From NCBI GenBank assembly GCA_041487355.1, contig JBGPND010000018.1, forward strand, positions 1-41,369: 41,369 nucleotides of DNA, read 5' to 3'. The DNA is from JAMXLO01 sp041487355 (lineage in GTDB: Bacteria; Pseudomonadota; Alphaproteobacteria; Acetobacterales; Acetobacteraceae). This document shows, piece after piece, positions 17,145-26,203 of the stretch. Each line of letters opens with the position of its first letter. Positions within the stretch are counted from its first letter, which is position 1. The position numbers and the translations under genes are program-made. A model generated the notes under the pieces. It was not told the origin of the DNA, did not search any database, and saw only the letters and a program-made list of their open reading frames with translations.

Positions 17145-17528
17145 TCACATGAGCTGAATGGTCTTGCCGGATTTGAAGTCGCCGCTATCGGGACCGAAGT
17201 CGCTGATCAGATAGCTGGACCCGCCCCGGTGCTGTCCCATCGCAAACAGGTAAAGCACGGTGGCCCGCTCATAGTAGAACAGCGTCACGCTGGAGACACC
17301 GACGACGCCAGCGGACGCATGTTTCGTCTGCTTGCCATCATACAGCAAAGCGCCGTTTGACTTCCCCTGATCGTTGAACGCCTGGTTCAGCGCCTGTGAC
17401 AGATTGGTGAGGCGCGTGCCCGGGCCGACCAGATTGGCTAGATATTTCTGCGCGACGACCTGCGGCATCACGGTGGTCTCGCCGCCGCCATGTTCTTTGG
17501 TCTTGATGACAACCATGCCAGTGGCCAT
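17145..17528 (-). CDS. Small protein of unknown function
   Basis: A 127-residue protein with no recognised family. It is basic at the N-terminus, has no signal peptide or long hydrophobic segment, and looks like a small mixed alpha/beta domain: MVVIKTKEHGGGE, a helix around LSQALNQAFNDQG, then aromatic strands (VTLFYYERATVLYLFAMGQH) and a polar tail. The ATG at 17528 has a very good GGAGGG site 6 bases upstream, which supports it as a real gene. It is divergent from the RND efflux operon across a 225-bp region that holds a nested palindrome. No partner or toxin-antitoxin pattern is evident. Confidence 0.65.
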   Translation of the reverse strand: MATGMVVIKTKEHGGGETTVMPQVVAQKYLANLVGPGTRLTNLSQALNQAFNDQGKSNGALLYDGKQTKHASAGVVGVSSVTLFYYERATVLYLFAMGQHRGGSSYLISDFGPDSGDFKSGKTIQLM

Positions 17529-17689
17529 AGCATTCCCTCCAGCCGCATCGGTGACAGACGCACGAGACACTCCCGCGAAGCAGGACCACTGGCAAGATAA
17601 AACAGCCGTGCTGCCGCGTCTGCGATGATACCGGGCAGGGCGCCCGGTTGACCGGCACATGGCTCCGTCTCTAATGAGCCTGCCGCTTG

Positions 17690-17733
17690 TGCCGCGGTGC
17701 ATCATGCCCATCTGGGCACCCGGCACCGCGGCA
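17690..17733. promoter_or_regulatory. Nested palindrome upstream of the RND efflux operon
   Basis: An outer perfect 11-base inverted repeat (TGCCGCGGTGC at 17690-17700, GCACCGCGGCA at 17723-17733) encloses an inner 6-base one (TGCCCA at 17705-17710, TGGGCA at 17713-17718). It ends 20 bases before the adaptor's ATG, leaving room for the GGAAGG ribosome site. It could be an operator for an unlinked regulator or a leader-RNA hairpin limiting translation. Confidence 0.45.
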
Positions 17734-17753
17734 TGTACCCGGAAGGACGGTTG

Positions 17754-18920
17754 ATGACCCTGCGCCGCCTTGCCGCGCTGCTCGCGGCCTTTGTACTGCT
17801 CGGCGCGGCCATCGCCGAAGCCCAGATGCCGGGCGGGCCGCCGGCGGTCGGCGTGGTGCGGACCGAGAAGCAGGCCGTCACCGAGACATCCGAGTTCATC
17901 GGCCGTGTGCAGGCGGTGGATCGCGTCGCACTCACCGCCCGTGTGACAGCGTTCCTCGAACAGCGGCTGTTCACCGAAGGGACTGAGGTGCATGAGGGCG
18001 ACCTGCTGTACCGCCTGGAGCGCCCGCCGTTCGAGGCAGCGATGGCGCAACAGGAAGCCGCGGTCGCCGACGCCAGCGCGCGACTGGCGAATGCCAATAT
18101 CCAACTCGGGCGCGCCCAGTCGCTGCTCAACACGCCAGCCGGCCAGCGGTCCTCGGTGGACGACGCAATCGCCAATCAGCGTTCCCAGGCCGCCCAGGTG
18201 GCGGCCGCGCAGGCGCAACTCCGCGTGGCACAGATCAACCTCGCCTATACCGAGATCCATGCACCGATCAGCGGCAAGATCAGCCGCTCCGCCGTCAGCG
18301 TCGGCAACGTCGTGTCGCCGAATTCCGGCCTGCTCGCCAGCATTGTCAGCCAGGACCCGATGTACGTGCTGTTCCCGATCGCGATGCGCGCGGAGCTGGA
18401 TCTGGAGAAGCGCTACGCCGACCAGGGCGGCATGAGCGCCGTGGTGATCAGGCTGCGTCTGCCGGACGGGACAATGTACCACCAGACAGGCAAGATCGAC
18501 TATATCGAACCAAGCGTGCAGGCCACCACCGACACGATCCTGGTGCGCGGCAAGATCGCCAATCCCCCACTCAAGCCGATCGAGGCGGGCCAGCCGGTGG
18601 ACCGGCCGCTGATCGACGGCGAGTTCGTCACCGTGCTGGTCGAGGGCATCCAACCGGTCAGGGCGCTTGCCATCCCCCGCGCGGCGGTGCTGTCCGACCA
18701 GCAGGGCGACTACGTCTACGTGGTGGACGGCCAGAACCATGTGGAGCAGCGGCGCATCCAACTCGGTCAGTCCACGCCATCGACCGCAGTGATCATGTCC
18801 GGCCTCAATGAAGGCGACATGGTGGTGGTGGACGGCATTCAGCGTGTCCGGCCAGGGATTCAGGTTGTGCCTGGCCCCGCCACCCCGCCGCCTGCCGCGC
18901 CCAAAGCGGCGGGACAATAG
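17754..18920 (+). CDS. RND efflux periplasmic adaptor subunit (AcrA/MexA family)
   Basis: A 388-residue membrane-fusion protein linking the inner-membrane RND pump to an outer-membrane channel. It has a Sec signal (LRRLAALLAAFVLLGAAIAEA), the biotinyl-lipoyl-like halves (ALTARVTAFLEQRLFTEGTEVHEGDLLYRLE and later YTEIHAPISGKISRSAVSVGN), a central coiled-coil hairpin with QEAAVADASARLANANIQ, and beta-barrel segments to the end. There is no lipobox, so it is not acylated. In-frame ATGs upstream overlap the palindrome, so the ATG at 17754 with GGAAGGACGG is chosen. The pump gene follows by 4 bases. No TolC-type channel or TetR/LysR regulator is adjacent. Confidence 0.95.
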   Translation: MTLRRLAALLAAFVLLGAAIAEAQMPGGPPAVGVVRTEKQAVTETSEFIGRVQAVDRVALTARVTAFLEQRLFTEGTEVHEGDLLYRLERPPFEAAMAQQEAAVADASARLANANIQLGRAQSLLNTPAGQRSSVDDAIANQRSQAAQVAAAQAQLRVAQINLAYTEIHAPISGKISRSAVSVGNVVSPNSGLLASIVSQDPMYVLFPIAMRAELDLEKRYADQGGMSAVVIRLRLPDGTMYHQTGKIDYIEPSVQATTDTILVRGKIANPPLKPIEAGQPVDRPLIDGEFVTVLVEGIQPVRALAIPRAAVLSDQQGDYVYVVDGQNHVEQRRIQLGQSTPSTAVIMSGLNEGDMVVVDGIQRVRPGIQVVPGPATPPPAAPKAAGQ

Positions 18921-18924
18921 GCGC

Positions 18925-21900
18925 ATGATCTCTGCTGTCTTCGTAGATCGCCCTCGCCTGGCGATCGTCATCGCGATCCTGACGACGCTTGCGGGAATCT
19001 TGTCGCTGCTGCGCATACCGGTCGCGCAGTTTCCCGACATTGTGCCGCCGCAGGTGACGATTTCCGCCAGCTATGCCGGCGCCTCGGCCGCCGTGGTGGA
19101 GGCCACGGTCGCGCAGCCGCTGGAGGCGCAGATCGTCGGCGTCGACAAGATGATCTACATGAAGTCCAACAGCGGCAATGACGGGAGCTACAGCCTGACC
19201 GTCAGCTTCGAGCTGGGCACCAATCCCGACATCGACACAGTCAACGTCAACAACCGCGCGCAACAGGCACTGTCCAAGCTACCGCCCGAAGTGCAGCGCT
19301 ACGGTGTCACGGTGCGCAAGCGCTCCGCCGCGATTCTGGAGTTCCTGCAGTTCTACAGCGAGGGCGGCAAGCAGGATCCGCTGTTCATCAGCAATTACGT
19401 CACCATCAACGTGCTGGACCGGCTGGCGCGCACGCCGGGCGTGGGGGATGCGCTGCTGTTCGGCCGGCTCGACTACTCGATGCGCATTTGGTTCGACATG
19501 AACCGGCTGATCAGCCTGAATCTGGCGCCGTCGGACATTATCGCCGCGATCCAGACACAGAATGTGCAGGCGCCGGTGGGACGCATCGGCGCACGTCCGA
19601 CCAGTGACGCGACCCAGTTCCAGCTCAACGTGCAGACGCAGAACCGACTCACCACGCCGGAGCAGTTTGGCAACATCGTGATTCGCGCCAATCCGGATGG
19701 CTCGGTTCTGCGCCTGTCAGACATTGCGCGGGTTGAGCTCGGCGCAGCCAACATGGACACCGAGAGCCGGTTGAACGGCGACCCGGCGGTTTCCATCGGG
19801 CTCTACCTCGCACCTGGTGCCAATGCGGTGCAGACCTCGGCGCGTGTTCAGGCCACGCTGGACGAACTGGGTCAGCGCTTCCCCGAAGGCTTGAAGGCGC
19901 GCGTGTTCTACGACAGCTCGTCGTTCGTCGCCGCCACGATAACCGAGGTGGCGAAGACGCTCAGCATCGCCTTCGCGATGGTGATCCTCGTCGTCTTCCT
20001 GTTCCTCGGCAATCTCCGGGCCACGATCATTCCCATGATTGCCATACCAGTCAGCCTGGTCGGCACGTTCGCCATCCTGCTGGCTGCGGGGTTCTCCGCC
20101 AATACCGTATCGCTGCTTGCGATGGTCCTCGGCATCGGCGTCGTGGTGGATGACGCCATCGTCGTGGTGGAGAACGTGGAACGCGTGATGGCCGAGGAGC
20201 CGGAGCTGCCGCCAGCCGAAGCGACCAAGAAGGCGATGCGGCAGATCACCGGTCCGGTGATCGCAATTTCCCTGGTGCTGCTCTCGGTGTTCGTGCCTGT
20301 GGGCTTCATTCCCGGCGTCTCCGGCTCGCTGTTCCGCCAGTTCGCCGTCACCATCAGCGTGGCAATGCTGATCTCCGCCATCAATGCGCTGACGCTGTCG
20401 CCGGCCTTGTGCGGTGTGTTCCTGCGCCATCACGGGCGGCCGCGCGGCCCGCTCAGCCTCGTGCTTGGCGGCATCGACCGGGTGCGCAACGGCTACGCTG
20501 CAGTGGTGCAGCGGTTGCTCCGTGTCTCCATACTGTCGGTGCTGCTGATCATCGTGGCAGGCGTCGGCATCTGGGGGCTGGCGGCTCGCACGCCGACCGG
20601 GTTCCTGCCGGAGGAGGACCAGGGCGCCTTCTTCGTTGCCGTGCAGTTGCCGGATGGCGCCTCGGTGTCGCGCACGCGCGCCGTGGTGCAGCAGGTGGAG
20701 AGCCTGATCCGGCCGATGCCGCAGGTGGAGGGCGTGCTTTCGATCGTCGGCTTCTCGCTGCTCGATGGCGGCAACGAACCGAATGCTGCCTTCGTGGTGA
20801 TCCGGCTCAAGCCATTTGCTGACCGCACTGCCGTCGCGGACAGCGCACAGGCGGTAATCGGGCGCGTGTTCGGCGCGGCACAGCAGGTGCGTTCGGCCAA
20901 CGTGTTTCCGTTCAACCTGCCGCCGATCATCGGGCTCTCGACCAGCGGCGGCTTCGAATACCAGTTGGAGAATTTGGAGGGCCGGGATCCGGCAGAGATG
21001 GCGAGCGTGATGCAGGGCCTGGTCGCCGCGGCAAACCAGGACCCGCGGATGACGCGCGTCTTTTCCACCTTCACCGCCACCAACCCCTCGATCTGGCTGG
21101 ATATCGACCGCGAGAAGGCACAGGCGCTCGGGCTCAACATCGCCGATGTGTTCAACGCGCTGCAATCGACACTCGGCGGCTTCTACGTCAACGATTTCAA
21201 CCTGTACGGCCGCACCTGGCAGGTGAACATCCAGGGCAATGCGCCTGATCGCAGCGATGTTTCCGCGATTTACAAAATCTACGTACGCAACCGGCAGGGC
21301 GAGATGGTGCCGCTGCGCTCGATCGCAAATCTGCGCATCGTGCTCGGCCCGCAGGTGATCAGCCGCTTCAACAATTATCGCGCGGTGACGGTCAATGGCG
21401 GACCGCCGCCAGGGGTGTCATCAGGCGATGCACTGCTCGCCATGGAACAGGTTTCGGCGAAGACGCTGCCGCCAGGTTATGCTTTCGAATGGTCAGGCAC
21501 CGCCTATCAGGAGAAGGCGGCGTCCGGGCAGACGGGCGCAATCCTGTCGCTGTCGGTGTTGTTCGCCTATTTGTTTCTGGTGGCGCTGTATGAGAGCTGG
21601 GTCATCCCGATTCCCGTTCTGCTGTCGGTGACCGTGGGAGTGCTGGGCGCATTCGCAGGCATCCTGATCTCCGGCCTGTCGCTTGATCTCTACGCGCAGA
21701 TCGGCCTGGTGGTGCTGATTTCGTTGGCCGCTAAGAACGGCATTCTGATCGTCGCGTTCGCCAAGGAGCAGCGTGAGGCGGGATTGCCGATTCTGGAAGC
21801 GGCCGCACTCGGCGCGCGCATCCGGTTCCGTGCGGTGATGATGACCTCGATCGCCTTCATCTGCGGCCTGATACCGCTGGTGTGGGCCGAGGGTGCGGCG

Positions 21901-22083
21901 ATGCTGAGCCGGCGCGCGGTCGGCACCGCTGTGTTCGCCGGCATGATCGCCGCAAGCTCGGTCGGTGTGTTCCTGATTCCCATGCTGTATGCGACGTTCC
22001 AGGGAATGCGCGAGCGAGGGAAAGCCCGGTTCGGCGGTCGGTCTGCCCGCAGCCGTCATAAGGATTTGGCCGCAGATGACTGA
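18925..22083 (+). CDS. RND multidrug efflux permease (HAE1, AcrB/MexB-like)
   Basis: A 1,052-residue proton-driven inner-membrane pump, the standard length for the hydrophobe/amphiphile efflux-1 family. It begins FVDRPRLAIVIAILTTLAGI (TM1) and has the large periplasmic porter loops, the proton-relay Asp pair in GIGVVVDDAIVVVENVERVM (TM4) and the Lys in SLAAKNGILIVAFAKEQRE (TM10), with twelve hydrophobic segments overall. The RIPVAQFPDIVPPQVTISA segment is diagnostic. The start at 18925 lies 4 bases after the adaptor stop. An earlier in-frame start inside the adaptor gene is unlikely. Typical substrates are antibiotics, dyes, bile-type detergents or solvents, but specificity cannot be read from sequence. 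Confidence 0.97.
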   Translation: MISAVFVDRPRLAIVIAILTTLAGILSLLRIPVAQFPDIVPPQVTISASYAGASAAVVEATVAQPLEAQIVGVDKMIYMKSNSGNDGSYSLTVSFELGTNPDIDTVNVNNRAQQALSKLPPEVQRYGVTVRKRSAAILEFLQFYSEGGKQDPLFISNYVTINVLDRLARTPGVGDALLFGRLDYSMRIWFDMNRLISLNLAPSDIIAAIQTQNVQAPVGRIGARPTSDATQFQLNVQTQNRLTTPEQFGNIVIRANPDGSVLRLSDIARVELGAANMDTESRLNGDPAVSIGLYLAPGANAVQTSARVQATLDELGQRFPEGLKARVFYDSSSFVAATITEVAKTLSIAFAMVILVVFLFLGNLRATIIPMIAIPVSLVGTFAILLAAGFSANTVSLLAMVLGIGVVVDDAIVVVENVERVMAEEPELPPAEATKKAMRQITGPVIAISLVLLSVFVPVGFIPGVSGSLFRQFAVTISVAMLISAINALTLSPALCGVFLRHHGRPRGPLSLVLGGIDRVRNGYAAVVQRLLRVSILSVLLIIVAGVGIWGLAARTPTGFLPEEDQGAFFVAVQLPDGASVSRTRAVVQQVESLIRPMPQVEGVLSIVGFSLLDGGNEPNAAFVVIRLKPFADRTAVADSAQAVIGRVFGAAQQVRSANVFPFNLPPIIGLSTSGGFEYQLENLEGRDPAEMASVMQGLVAAANQDPRMTRVFSTFTATNPSIWLDIDREKAQALGLNIADVFNALQSTLGGFYVNDFNLYGRTWQVNIQGNAPDRSDVSAIYKIYVRNRQGEMVPLRSIANLRIVLGPQVISRFNNYRAVTVNGGPPPGVSSGDALLAMEQVSAKTLPPGYAFEWSGTAYQEKAASGQTGAILSLSVLFAYLFLVALYESWVIPIPVLLSVTVGVLGAFAGILISGLSLDLYAQIGLVVLISLAAKNGILIVAFAKEQREAGLPILEAAALGARIRFRAVMMTSIAFICGLIPLVWAEGAAMLSRRAVGTAVFAGMIAASSVGVFLIPMLYATFQGMRERGKARFGGRSARSRHKDLAADD

Positions 22084-22089
22084 TGGCCG

Positions 22090-22539
22090 TTACGCCAGAG
22101 ACGGCAAGTTCAGATGCTTCTCGATCCGCCGTACACGCCGGTCCAGCTCACTGATCAAGATGCCATGGCCCATGACCGAGGCATGGTATTCCGTTACGGC
22201 CTGTCGGAGGCTGGCCTGACCATAGACCAAACCATCCAACTTTCGACTGTGCTCGTGCAGCAGCAGTGTGTGGTCGTTCAGGACTTGTGTGTGATCGGTC
22301 AGGATCCGCGTGTGGTCATTGAGCACGCGACTATGCTCGTTCAACTTTGCGGTGTGTTCGTCGAGGATGTGTGTATGCCTATCGAGGATTCGCGAATGCG
22401 AATTCAGGATTTGCGAATGCTCGTCGAGGATCTGCGAATGCCCGTTCAGGATGATCGTGTGCCCGCTGACGGTATCGGCGACCTGCACCAGCAGTTGATA
22501 CACTGCCGCGATATCGACACCGCTGCCGCTGCCGCTCAT
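22090..22539 (-). CDS. His/Leu heptad-repeat coiled-coil protein, unknown function
   Basis: A 149-residue protein whose residues 26-102 are eleven uninterrupted heptads of the form x-H-[ST]-x-[IVLK]-L-[NDTH]. His occurs at every seventh position (27, 34, ... 97) and Leu at 31, 38, ... 101 with no exception. The 4/3 spacing places Leu at a and His at d of a coiled coil, giving alternating Leu and His core layers. It is preceded by a short helix (DIAAVYQLLVQVADTVSG) and followed by a second helical tail ending ELDRRVRRIEKHLNL. The ATG at 22539 is chosen; an in-frame ATG at 22596 adds 19 residues. It converges with the RND pump gene (6 bp apart). Confidence 0.8.
   Translation of the reverse strand: MSGSGSGVDIAAVYQLLVQVADTVSGHTIILNGHSQILDEHSQILNSHSRILDRHTHILDEHTAKLNEHSRVLNDHTRILTDHTQVLNDHTLLLHEHSRKLDGLVYGQASLRQAVTEYHASVMGHGILISELDRRVRRIEKHLNLPSLA
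22234..22464 (-). repeat. Eleven 21-bp coding repeats (heptad units)
   Basis: These 231 bases encode the eleven heptads of the coiled-coil protein. The units vary in DNA sequence while keeping His and Leu, so selection appears to act on the protein rather than recent duplication creating the array, although neighbouring units around 22370-22450 are more alike. Confidence 0.8.
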
Positions 22540-22613
22540 CGGCCCCTCTGTTCCCACGCGTCGGAAGAACGTACCCGCCAGCCAATGTGCCGGCAATCAC
22601 CTTGCGGAAGCCT

Positions 22614-23792
22614 TTACGCTCCGCCGATCAGCGCCAGCGTGTGCCGTGCGATGACCACCTCCTCGTCCGTCGGGATCACATAGGCCGGCCGCTCCGAATC
22701 CGCACGCGTCAGCAGCGGGCCGCCGGCCTGGTTCGCCGCCTCGTCCAGTGAAAAGCCGAGCCAGTGAAGCCGACGCAGCACGCGGGCCCGAATCTCCGCG
22801 CTGCGCTCACCGATGCCGGCGGTGAACACGAACCCGTCGATGCCACCCATGCTGGCAGCCAAGGCGCCGGCCGTGCGCGCCACGTGATAGACGAAGTACT
22901 CCACCGTCAGCCGCGCCAGCGGCGCCTCGCTCGCCAGCAACGTTCGCATGTCGTTCGACACGCCGGACAGGCCCTTCAGGCCGCAATCGGCGTAGAGGAA
23001 ACGCTCGACCCGATCGACGCTCCAGCCCTTCTGCTGCTGCAACCAAAGGATAACGCCGGCATCCAGCGAACCTGATCGCGTCCCCATCGGCAATCCGTCC
23101 AGAGCCGTGAACCCCATGGAGGAGTCCACACTGCGGCCGCCGGCCAAGGCACACATCGAAGCACCGGATCCGAGATGCGCCACCACGACACGTCCGAGCG
23201 CGATCTCCGGCACCCGCTCGGCCAGGGCACCGGCAATGTATTCATAGGACAACCCGTGGAAGCCGTAGCGCCGCACGCCCTCACGGTATAGCTCATCGGG
23301 GATCGCGAACCGGTCCGCCACTGCCGGATGACCGCGATGGAACGAAGTGTCGAAGCACGCGATTTGCGGCAGATTGGGGAACCGCGCAGCCAGTGCCTTG
23401 AGCACAGCGACAGCCGGCGGGTTGTGCAACGGCGCCAGCGGCTCGAGCGCCTCGATGCGCGCAAGCGTTGGGGCATCAACCACCACAGGTGCGCCCAGAT
23501 CCGGACCGCCATGCACGACACGGTGACCGAAGCCCATGAGGCTGCGCTCCTCCAGCGGCCCGTCGCTTAATGCAGCCAGCGCCGCAAGTGCAGCCGCGTG
23601 ATCATCGGTGCTCACCACGCGGTCGTGCACGGGCTTGCCGTCGGCGGCATTGACCAGGAGACGGCCCAGCCCACCAACCCGTTCCACTTCGCCGCTCTGG
23701 CTGCGGCGCAGAGCACCGTCCGCCACGACGTAGACGGCGAACTTCAGGCTGGACGAGCCGGCATTCAGAACGCACAGGCGACGATTTTCCAT
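22614..23792 (-). CDS. ackA: Acetate kinase
   Basis: Acetate kinase interconverts acetate + ATP and acetyl phosphate + ADP. The 392-residue protein matches the usual ~400 residues. The N-terminal phosphate-binding NAGSSSLKF (Asn10) is followed by FGHRVVHGG (Arg91), CFDTSFH (catalytic Asp148), YGFHGLSYEY (His179), the AHLGSGASMCALAGG loop, the PMGTRSGSLDAGV motif with the transition-state Arg, and EEVVIARH at the end. The start at 23792 places the first strand correctly. Neither phosphotransacetylase nor phosphoketolase, its common partners, is adjacent. It diverges from the molybdenum hydroxylase gene across 74 bp. Confidence 0.97.
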   Translation of the reverse strand: MENRRLCVLNAGSSSLKFAVYVVADGALRRSQSGEVERVGGLGRLLVNAADGKPVHDRVVSTDDHAAALAALAALSDGPLEERSLMGFGHRVVHGGPDLGAPVVVDAPTLARIEALEPLAPLHNPPAVAVLKALAARFPNLPQIACFDTSFHRGHPAVADRFAIPDELYREGVRRYGFHGLSYEYIAGALAERVPEIALGRVVVAHLGSGASMCALAGGRSVDSSMGFTALDGLPMGTRSGSLDAGVILWLQQQKGWSVDRVERFLYADCGLKGLSGVSNDMRTLLASEAPLARLTVEYFVYHVARTAGALAASMGGIDGFVFTAGIGERSAEIRARVLRRLHWLGFSLDEAANQAGGPLLTRADSERPAYVIPTDEEVVIARHTLALIGGA

Positions 23793-23866
23793 GCCTCTTG
23801 GCCTTTCGCATCCGAAGCGTGCATGCTTCGCGATCCAACCACAGACGAGCCCTGGAGACAGCTTCC

Positions 23867-26191
23867 ATGACCAAGTTCGGCCTCGCCCAGTCTGTCCGTC
23901 GCGTGGAGGATCCGCGCCTGCTGAAGGGCGGCGGCCGCTATACCGACGATATCGTGCTGCCGGGCATGCTGCACGGCATTGTGCTGCGCAGCCCACACGC
24001 CGCGGCGAAGCTCGGCGCCATCGACACGGCGGCGGCAAGATCGGTCCCAGGGGTTAAGGCAATCTATACCGCGGCCGATCTGAACGCAGACGGCATCGGT
24101 TCTCTGCCCTGCGCGGTCAGCCTGGACAACCGCGACGGCTCCACCATGGCGAGCCCGCCGCACCCGGTACTCGCGGACGGCGCCGTGCGCCACGTCGGCG
24201 ATCCTGTCGCGTTCATCGTCGCCGATACGGCGAAGGCCGCGCGCGATGCGGCTGAACTGATCGCGGTGGACTACGATATCCAGTCAGCAATCACCGACCT
24301 GGCAAAGGTCACCGATGCAGACGCGCCGCTCGTGTGGCCCGAAGTGAAGCGCAATATCGCTTTCGATTGGGAGTTCGGCGACAAGGCGAAGACCGACGCG
24401 CAGTTCGCCAAGGCTGCGCATGTCACCAGACTGACGGTGGTGAACAACCGCATCGTGGTCTCCTCGATGGAAGCCCGCGCATCGATCGCCGAGTATGACG
24501 CCGCGGCCGGCCGTTGGACTATGTATGCCAACACCCAGGGCGGCTGGCTGGTGAAGGGGCTGATCGCGCCGCTGTTCCAAACCGAGCCGGACAAGTTCCG
24601 CATCGTCACGCCCGATGTCGGCGGCGGCTTCGGCATGAAACTGTTCCTCTACGCCGAGCATGTCTTGACCTGCTATGCCGCGCGCAAACTAGGCCAGCCG
24701 GTCAAGTGGGTTTCCGACCGCAGTGAGGCATTCCTGTGCGACACGCAGGGCCGCGACAACCTCACGCTCGGCGATCTGGCGATTGACGCGGACGGAAAAT
24801 TCCTGGCGCTGCGCACGCGCGTCGTTGCCAACATGGGCGCCTATCTCTCCAACTTCGGACCGTACATTCCCACGATCGCCGGCACCAGCGTGATCGCCAG
24901 CGTCTACGGCTTCCAGGCTGTATACGCCAACGTAATCGGCGTGTTCACGAACACGGTGCCAGTCGACGCCTATCGCGGCGCCGGTCGGCCGGAGAGCAAC
25001 TACCTGATGGAGCGGCTGGTCGACGCAGCGGCGCGCGAGTTGAAGATCGACCGCACCGAGCTGCGGCGGCGCAACATGGTGCCGCAATCGGCGATGCCGC
25101 ACACCACGCCGGCCGGCAACACATACGACAGCGGCGACTTCCGCATGGTGCTGGATACCGCGCTGAAGCAGATGGATTATGCCGGGTTCGCCGCCCGCCG
25201 TGCCGAAGCGGCCAAGCGTGGCAGGCGTCGTGGCATCGGGCTTGCGTACTACCTGGAGGCGACCGGCGGCGATCCCACCGAACGCGCGGAGATTCGCTTT
25301 GCCGATGACGGCAACGTCGATGTCTATGTCGGCACGCAATCGACCGGCCAGGGCCATGAAACCGCCTATGTGCAGCTCACGTCGCAGCGCCTCGGCATCG
25401 ACGCCGAGAAAATTCGCATCCGGCAGGGTGATACCGACGTCATACCGGTGGGCGGCGGCACCGGCGGCGCGCGCAGCCTGTATTCCGAGGGGCAGGCCAT
25501 CCTGCTCACCGCGGATTCGGTGATCGACAATGGAAAGCAAGCCGCCGCCGAGGTCCTGGAAGCATCACCTGCCGACATTGCTTTTGCCGACGGAAGATTT
25601 GCCATCGTCGGCACCGACCGCGGCATCGACATCATCGCGCTGGCCGCTACCCAACGGCAGAAGGCCGCAGCCGGCCAGCCTGCTACCACGTTGGATGCGG
25701 CGGAAGTCGCAAACATCGACAAGCACACCTTCCCCAATGGCTGCCATATGGCTGAGGTGGAAGTGGACCCCGATACCGGCGTGGTCGAAATCGTCCGCTA
25801 CCGGGTCTGCGACGACTTTGGCAAGGCGGTGAACCCGCTGATCGTACGCGGACAGGTGCATGGCGGCGTGGCGCAGGGCTTCGGCCAGGCGGTGCTGGAA
25901 CGCACCGCCTACGATCCGTCCTCCGGTCAGCTCGTTTCGGGCAGTTTCATGGACTATGCTTTGCCGCGTGCCGATGACCTGCCGGACATTGAAGTGGATC
26001 TGCTGGAGGTGCCGTGCGCATCCAACCCGCTCGGTGTGAAGGGCGCTGGCGAGGCGGGGGCGGTAGGGAGCCCACCGGCGGTGATCAACGCCATTGTCGA
26101 CGCACTGTCGGTTGACGGCGTGACGCACATCGACATGCCCGCCACGCCGGAGAAGGTGTGGAAGACATTAGCCATGGCGCGGGCAGCGTAG
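23867..26191 (+). CDS. Xanthine dehydrogenase-family molybdopterin-binding large subunit
   Basis: A 774-residue large subunit of the molybdenum hydroxylase family (xanthine dehydrogenase, aldehyde oxidase, CO dehydrogenase-like). It has the N-terminal RRVEDPRLLKGGGRYTDD, the a/b hammerhead domain, GGGFGMKLFLYAEH (molybdopterin contact), AYRGAGRPE and the catalytic base Glu729 in KGAGEAGAVGSPPAV. The AYRGAGR loop is the type common in uncharacterised 'form II' members, not the AYRCSFR of true CO dehydrogenase. The ATG at 23867 follows GGAGA. Neither the [2Fe-2S] small subunit nor the FAD subunit is next to it, which is unusual. The substrate is unknown. Confidence 0.93.
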   Translation: MTKFGLAQSVRRVEDPRLLKGGGRYTDDIVLPGMLHGIVLRSPHAAAKLGAIDTAAARSVPGVKAIYTAADLNADGIGSLPCAVSLDNRDGSTMASPPHPVLADGAVRHVGDPVAFIVADTAKAARDAAELIAVDYDIQSAITDLAKVTDADAPLVWPEVKRNIAFDWEFGDKAKTDAQFAKAAHVTRLTVVNNRIVVSSMEARASIAEYDAAAGRWTMYANTQGGWLVKGLIAPLFQTEPDKFRIVTPDVGGGFGMKLFLYAEHVLTCYAARKLGQPVKWVSDRSEAFLCDTQGRDNLTLGDLAIDADGKFLALRTRVVANMGAYLSNFGPYIPTIAGTSVIASVYGFQAVYANVIGVFTNTVPVDAYRGAGRPESNYLMERLVDAAARELKIDRTELRRRNMVPQSAMPHTTPAGNTYDSGDFRMVLDTALKQMDYAGFAARRAEAAKRGRRRGIGLAYYLEATGGDPTERAEIRFADDGNVDVYVGTQSTGQGHETAYVQLTSQRLGIDAEKIRIRQGDTDVIPVGGGTGGARSLYSEGQAILLTADSVIDNGKQAAAEVLEASPADIAFADGRFAIVGTDRGIDIIALAATQRQKAAAGQPATTLDAAEVANIDKHTFPNGCHMAEVEVDPDTGVVEIVRYRVCDDFGKAVNPLIVRGQVHGGVAQGFGQAVLERTAYDPSSGQLVSGSFMDYALPRADDLPDIEVDLLEVPCASNPLGVKGAGEAGAVGSPPAVINAIVDALSVDGVTHIDMPATPEKVWKTLAMARAA

Positions 26192-26203
26192 AGCGAACGC
26201 ACC

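Noticed and set aside
22234..22464. Regular 21-bp repeats considered as a CRISPR or minisatellite
   Set aside because: The units have no spacers, are in frame and preserve His and Leu codons while other positions vary, so they are protein-coding heptads.
23867..26191. True aerobic CO dehydrogenase large subunit (coxL)
   Set aside because: The AYRCSFR active-site loop is replaced by AYRGAGR and the coxM and coxS partners are absent.
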